Under the pieces are notes generated by a model. That model saw nothing but the letters and a program-made list of their open reading frames with translations, ran no database searches and was not told the DNA's origin. From positions 1 through 9,273 of the forward strand of contig JANPDA010000019.1 in assembly GCA_031431235.1 (NCBI GenBank): DNA of 9,273 nt. Reading direction: 5' to 3'. A program made the position numbers and the translations under genes. Shown piece by piece: positions 5,109-9,273 of this stretch (its first letter is position 1; every line of letters begins with the position of its first letter). This DNA comes from JANNSW01 sp031431235 (GTDB lineage: Bacteria > Pseudomonadota > Alphaproteobacteria > Rhizobiales > Hyphomicrobiaceae).

Positions 5109-8100
5109 TCATTTCTCCTTGGTCTGGCTGCCCCAGCCCTCCAGCGTCTCGACCGCGCTCTTCACCTTCTTGCGCGGCTTTGTCTGGCCGGTTCCCGCTG
5201 TTTCGGTGCGGCTCGCGGGCTGCGGCTGTCCGGCGACCATGGCAGGCAGCGCGTCGCCCACCGATGGCGTCCCATCCGTGGGCTGCGTCTCCTCTCCCGT
5301 CATGGGCGGCAGGCTCGATGCCAATGAGGGCGGCAAAGTCGCATTCTCGCTAGGGGCGTCCAGGATCGGTCCCTCGGGCGCTTCGAACGAGAAGATCTTG
5401 CGCAGCACGCCCGGCATCAATGCCGAAATCGGATTGATGGCGACGTTGGGGTTGGCGAGCGCGCCACTGATTTTATAGCTGAGACCGAAGATCGCCTCCC
5501 CGCTGCCGCCCGCCAGCACATCGCCGAAGAAGGGCACGGGCTGCACGATCGAGTTGACGCCGTAGAACGGGAAATAGTCGCCCGCGAGATCGACCCGTTG
5601 GCGCTCGAAATCGACCGTGCCGGCGATGGTCGCGCCGATGGCTGGGCCATTGATCTGAGAATCGTGCAAAACGAGCTTGCCGCTGCCTACTGAAAAGGGC
5701 ACGCGCAATTGCTTGAAGTAATAGCCTGTCGACTGGCCCTGACCGACGTCGACCTTCTTGCGATTGACGCGCTTGCCCGCTTCCGAGATCATGCCCGAGA
5801 CGACGGCGTCGCTGGTTGCGACGATGAAGTCATTGGTCTTGAGGAACCCGTTGCGCTCGGAGCCCCGGCTGCCCTCGAGCTCGACCCTCAGCGTCGCCGT
5901 GCCGCCCTCGACGTTGCGGTAGAAATTGACGAGGCGGAAGGCGCTGCCGGCATCGTCCGTGGTCGCGACGAGCTGGCGGTCGCCCTTCTCGCCGGCCTCC
6001 AGCCGGACCGCAATCGAGCGCCCGGCCGGCAGCAGGCCGCTGGCACGCAGAGCGGACAGCTTGCCGTCGCGCCGCTGCATCGAGATCCGCACGTCCTCGA
6101 GGGAGGTGTCCGCGAAGCCGACCATGGTCTTGATCTCGGCTTCAACGTCGATGCCGTCGCTCACTCCCTTGGTCGCCTCGGGTGGACGATCGGTGATGCG
6201 GCCGGCCGAGAACAGCGAGCGGAAGAACGGGCGTCCGTCATAGCGGGTCGCGACCGCCTTCACCTGCCAGATATTGCTCTTGTCGAGCGTGCCCGACAGG
6301 CGCATTAGCGTCAGCACGTTCATGGCGAAGTTGGGGAACTCGAAGGCGATGAGCCGCCGGTCGGCCCCCAGCGTCAACCGCCCAGCAATGGCGATATCGC
6401 TGCCTTGGCCGAAGATCCTGAAGTTGTCGAGCAGGGTGCGGCCCTTCTCGACAGCGACCACATCGAACTGGGCCGTTGCCGCCTCGCCGGGCGGCTTGCG
6501 CCAGGCGAGGTTGTCGAGCACCAGCTCGGCGTCGGTCAGATCGGCCTGCACGGCGATTTTGCGGCCGCCTTTGGCATCGTGGTCGATCATGACCGTGACC
6601 GGCAGAACCCCGACCAGCACGTGGTTGACGGCCAGGCCCAACTGCTGACGGTCGGTCGCGTCGAGCTTGGCCGAGACGCGCAGCGGCGGTTGCGCGCCAT
6701 TGCCCGGGCCCAGGAAGCGCACCCAGCGCAGGTCGGCCGAGACGCCGCTGAGAATCAGTTCGCCGTTGGCTTCGATCGACTTGGGCGTCAGCGTCAGATC
6801 GACCGATCCGCCATCCAGCGGAAAACCCTCGAATGCAGTCCTCGATCTGAGCTCGCGCAGCGCCGCCTCGCCCTTCAGCTCCACGTCGCGGAAACGCACG
6901 TCGTCGATCAGCGGCAGCTTCAGCGTGAAGCTGCCATTGCCCTCGCCCGAAACCTCGCCGGGCTCGATGCCGATCGCACTCATGTAGTCGAGCGGCTCCC
7001 GATCGAGGAAATCCGTGACGGATGCCATGTCGCCGGCAACCGCGAACCGCGCCTCTCCCTCGGCCGGCTCCGCCAGGATATGGGCAATCGTGAAACTGCC
7101 GCTCTTCAGGATCACCTTGCGGCCATCGCCGAGATCGGATGTGCCGCCTGCCACTTCAGCCGAGAAGCGGGTTCCCGCGAGACGGATGAGCGCCGACGTT
7201 GTCGTCAGCGCAGGCAATCCCTTCAGATAGGTGACCTCGACACCTTGGGTCTGCAGGGCGCCTGCAATCGCCTCTTCGGGCAGCTCCGCACCGGTGTCGA
7301 TCGCCGCAATCTGCCTGGGATCGAGCGCAACCTTGAAGCTGCCTTTGGTGATCCGGCCTGCCTTCAGGTTCTGCGACACCCAGCGCCTCGCGCCAGGCCC
7401 CAGCGTCGCCGGCCAGAGCCGGGTGAACAACGCGGTCGACATCGAGCCGAGCACCGCTTCGCCGTGGACGCCCCGCTCGGCGGACAGCTCGGCGGTCATG
7501 TCGAAGGTCCCGCCATCGGATTTCACGCGCATATGCTCGAGCACCAGCAAGCCGCTCTGCGGCGCGAACGTGCCCTTGACCGTCCAATCCTCGATGGCCA
7601 GCGGCTCGAGCCCAGCCTCGCTGTCGCCCAGCGCCGCGTCTGCGAGTGCGAGGCGGAAATCCCAGATGTTGAGGTCGGCTCCCGCCTTGCGAGGAACGGC
7701 GATGCCCGAAAGGGTCGCTCGACTGCTGCCGGTTGCGATGCGAGATGGGCGGATCTGGAGATAGCCGTCCTCGGCCGAGTAGTGGGCGCTGATCTCGCCC
7801 GACTGCAGCGAGAACGGTTTGGCACCCACGCTCGCGATCAGCACCGGACCTTGGCCGAGGTCGAGGTCGGCGTCGGCCGTGACGACGTCTCCCGCCTCGT
7901 CCAGATCGAACCTCATTTCGCCCGAGATCGGCATGCCGAAGGCAGCGAGCGCGGTGAACTCGGGCAGGCTCTTGGCGAAGTCGCTCGGCACCAAGCCGGC
8001 AACCGTGGCGACGAGGTTCAGTTGCCGCGTCTTGTCCGACTGCTCGAGCGTGAAGCCCACGTTTGCCAACCCGCTCGAGGTCGCGATCTCGCCGTCGGCC

Positions 8101-8987
8101 GTGATCGCGCTGCGCTTCTGGCGGTGCTCGAGGCGGAGTGACAGGCGCGGTATCTTCCAGCTCGAGCGCTTGCCGGCATGGTCGAACACGAGCTGGGCTT
8201 CTGTCAGGCCCAGTCGCGACAGATAGGAGGACGCACTCGATTGCTGGCGAGCGGCACTCAGCGCTTCGGAAGCCGTGCGCACGAGCGCGATCGTGCGGCC
8301 TTGTGCGCCGCCTCGAGTCGTAGCGACGGAGGCCGGATCGGCCTCGTCCTCGTCTGATCCGGCTTGGCCTCCTGGAAGCACCGACGGCGTTGCGCTGATG
8401 GTCAGGCCGTCCTCGCTCGAATAGCGCAACAGCAGGGCGGGTCCGATCAGGTCGATGCTCGCGGGCGCGATCCGCCCGCTGATCAGCGCCCGGCCCGACA
8501 ACTGCACGGCAGCCTGCGGGGCGAGCGCGACCAGCGATCTGCGCGCGTCGTAGATGCGCACATCCTCGAGCCGGAAACGGATGTCGCTGCCGTCATAGCG
8601 CACAGTGGCGCCGGCGATCCTGGCGCGGAGCGGAGCGATCTCGTCATTGATTGCAGCCTCGATCGGGGCGACCAGGAAGCCCACATTGATCGGCCCCTGT
8701 CGCAACCGCAAGTGCAGCAGGCCCAGGCCGATCGCCGGCAACAGCACCAGCACGATGGCAGCAATCGCCAGATAGAGCGGCCATCCGCGCCGCAGGAAAC
8801 GCTTGGGCGGGGGCGGTCTGAGATCGACCGGTCGTGGGCGGCGCTTCTCCAGCGCGCGCCCCGTCGTCCCGGTTCCATCGGGTGGCCGGGGCTTGCGCGG
8901 CGGGTCGCCCCCGCGTCGTGTCGTCGTCTGAGTCACGCCCTGCTTCCGCCCCCAAACGCAAGCGCCGGCAAGCCGGTCGTTGGACAC
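5109..8987 (-). CDS. AsmA-like / DUF3971 (YhdP-type) envelope protein
   Basis: A 1292-residue protein of the AsmA-like superfamily. The relatives YhdP, TamB and YdbH of E. coli are inner-membrane-anchored, beta-rich periplasmic bridges implicated in phospholipid transport to the outer membrane. The order is an Arg/Pro-rich cytoplasmic tail (about 1-68), one transmembrane helix (about 69-93), INVGFLVAPIEAAINDEIAP just outside it, then about 1100 residues of repetitive beta-strand-rich sequence. It closes with the C-terminal family signature YKISGALANPNVAINP followed by MPGVLRKIF (ending near residue 1198). A low-complexity Pro/Ser/Thr tail of about 94 residues follows, ending VETLEGWGSQTKEK. 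The start is uncertain: GTG at 8987 has GGGA 6 nt upstream, and GTG at 8936 (17 residues shorter) has GGAAG 6 nt upstream. It is probably transcribed alone. The substrate is not deducible from sequence. Confidence 0.88.
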   Translation of the reverse strand: MSNDRLAGACVWGRKQGVTQTTTRRGGDPPRKPRPPDGTGTTGRALEKRRPRPVDLRPPPPKRFLRRGWPLYLAIAAIVLVLLPAIGLGLLHLRLRQGPINVGFLVAPIEAAINDEIAPLRARIAGATVRYDGSDIRFRLEDVRIYDARRSLVALAPQAAVQLSGRALISGRIAPASIDLIGPALLLRYSSEDGLTISATPSVLPGGQAGSDEDEADPASVATTRGGAQGRTIALVRTASEALSAARQQSSASSYLSRLGLTEAQLVFDHAGKRSSWKIPRLSLRLEHRQKRSAITADGEIATSSGLANVGFTLEQSDKTRQLNLVATVAGLVPSDFAKSLPEFTALAAFGMPISGEMRFDLDEAGDVVTADADLDLGQGPVLIASVGAKPFSLQSGEISAHYSAEDGYLQIRPSRIATGSSRATLSGIAVPRKAGADLNIWDFRLALADAALGDSEAGLEPLAIEDWTVKGTFAPQSGLLVLEHMRVKSDGGTFDMTAELSAERGVHGEAVLGSMSTALFTRLWPATLGPGARRWVSQNLKAGRITKGSFKVALDPRQIAAIDTGAELPEEAIAGALQTQGVEVTYLKGLPALTTTSALIRLAGTRFSAEVAGGTSDLGDGRKVILKSGSFTIAHILAEPAEGEARFAVAGDMASVTDFLDREPLDYMSAIGIEPGEVSGEGNGSFTLKLPLIDDVRFRDVELKGEAALRELRSRTAFEGFPLDGGSVDLTLTPKSIEANGELILSGVSADLRWVRFLGPGNGAQPPLRVSAKLDATDRQQLGLAVNHVLVGVLPVTVMIDHDAKGGRKIAVQADLTDAELVLDNLAWRKPPGEAATAQFDVVAVEKGRTLLDNFRIFGQGSDIAIAGRLTLGADRRLIAFEFPNFAMNVLTLMRLSGTLDKSNIWQVKAVATRYDGRPFFRSLFSAGRITDRPPEATKGVSDGIDVEAEIKTMVGFADTSLEDVRISMQRRDGKLSALRASGLLPAGRSIAVRLEAGEKGDRQLVATTDDAGSAFRLVNFYRNVEGGTATLRVELEGSRGSERNGFLKTNDFIVATSDAVVSGMISEAGKRVNRKKVDVGQGQSTGYYFKQLRVPFSVGSGKLVLHDSQINGPAIGATIAGTVDFERQRVDLAGDYFPFYGVNSIVQPVPFFGDVLAGGSGEAIFGLSYKISGALANPNVAINPISALMPGVLRKIFSFEAPEGPILDAPSENATLPPSLASSLPPMTGEETQPTDGTPSVGDALPAMVAGQPQPASRTETAGTGQTKPRKKVKSAVETLEGWGSQTKEK

Positions 8988-9154
8988 CCGTCATCCCGCT
9001 TGACGCCCGGCGATTTGACCGCCTTGATGCGGGTTGTTGTCAGTACGCGTGGGACCACGATCGAGCCTTGGCCCGAATCCCACCGCCAGAGATTACCAGA
9101 CAGGTTCGAAAAGAGACGAAAGAAAGGCGTGAGCCCATGGCAAAGGCGTCGCAG
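8988..9154. other. intergenic region, no convincing gene
   Basis: This 167-base stretch lies upstream of the minus-strand AsmA-like gene and should contain its promoter, but I see no good hexamer pair. On the plus strand a 34-codon frame, ATG at 9137 to TGA at 9241 (MAKASQLV...), begins just before the hairpin at 9155 and runs through it. Its upstream ribosome binding site is weak (AAAGG at 9 nt) and I do not call it a gene. Confidence 0.4.
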
Positions 9155-9230
9155 CTAGTGTCCTGTCGCCGAAATACGCTCAACCCTGCCGCGTCCTCTG
9201 AAGCGTATTTCGGAGATGAAAGGACACTAG
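9155..9230. repeat. CTAG-bounded hairpin, first of doublet 3
   Basis: The left arm at 9155-9180 (CTAGTGTCCT foot, CCGAAATACGCT inner core) pairs with 9202-9230. The outer 10 bp and inner 12 bp are exact, and the right arm holds 3 extra nt between foot and core. The loop is 21 nt (9181-9201), the same length as in both hairpins of doublet 1. The foot is the same as in doublet 1 but the stem core is different. Confidence 0.9.
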
Positions 9231-9243
9231 CAACTCTATGATT

Positions 9244-9273
9244 CTAGTGTGGTTTCGCCTCGCAAATGCCATC
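9244..9273. repeat. start of a second hairpin of doublet 3, cut by the window end
   Basis: CTAGTGTGG followed by TTTC begins 13 nt after the preceding hairpin, across a spacer (9231-9243) containing CAACTCTATGATT. The foot matches that of the hairpin at 2383. Only the left arm is inside the window, so pairing cannot be checked. Confidence 0.6.

Noticed and set aside
6405..8141. 578-codon open frame on the plus strand
   Set aside because: It lies wholly antisense to the AsmA-like gene, is Arg/His/Gln-rich low-complexity sequence without a recognisable domain, and is a typical shadow frame in GC-rich DNA.
9094..9110. GGTTCGAAA, resembling a tRNA T-loop
   Set aside because: The flanking bases do not form a T stem and no acceptor, D or anticodon arms can be placed around it.

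Overview
The window comes from a GC-rich proteobacterial chromosome, most likely an alphaproteobacterium. The pointers are the very high GC at third codon positions with long antisense shadow frames, the divergent anmK/tyrS pair, the tyrosyl-tRNA synthetase with a KMGKT signature, and a large AsmA/DUF3971 protein with the C-terminal asparagine-proline signature common in that class. Genus cannot be read from the sequence; a Hyphomicrobiales or Reyranella-like genome is only a guess.

Layout, left to right. (1) Positions 23-1431, minus strand: a two-gene, translationally coupled unit of a BNR-repeat (sialidase-fold) protein followed by a small MoaD/ThiS-type ubiquitin-like protein ending in Gly-Gly. 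(2) 1643-2035, plus strand: a small protein of the 'translational machinery protein' family, related to bacterial release-factor-like domains. (3) 2036-2673: a 638-base gene-free stretch made almost entirely of palindromic repeats. It holds one GC-rich compound palindrome (2115-2290), a perfect 14-bp palindrome, and then four CTAG-bounded hairpins in a row (2383-2676) arranged as two doublets. The last hairpin runs into the stop codon of anmK. (4) 2674-3777, minus: anmK (peptidoglycan recycling kinase, TTG start), divergent from (5) 3828-5081, plus: tyrS. (6) 5109-8987, minus: a 1292-residue AsmA-like/DUF3971 envelope protein convergent with tyrS. (7) 8988-9273: gene-free, with one complete CTAG-bounded hairpin and the beginning of a second at the window edge.

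The protein-coding genes are ordinary housekeeping or conserved hypothetical genes. The most interesting content is non-coding. It is a family of paired hairpins with conserved CTAGTGT feet, a short T-rich asymmetric bulge on the spacer-facing side and a conserved inter-hairpin spacer. In the three regular hairpins the loop is exactly 21 nt. The stem core sequence is similar within a doublet but quite different between doublets. This looks like a MITE/REP-doublet family, possibly mobilised by an IS630-like transposase. That origin is inference, since no transposase lies in the window.
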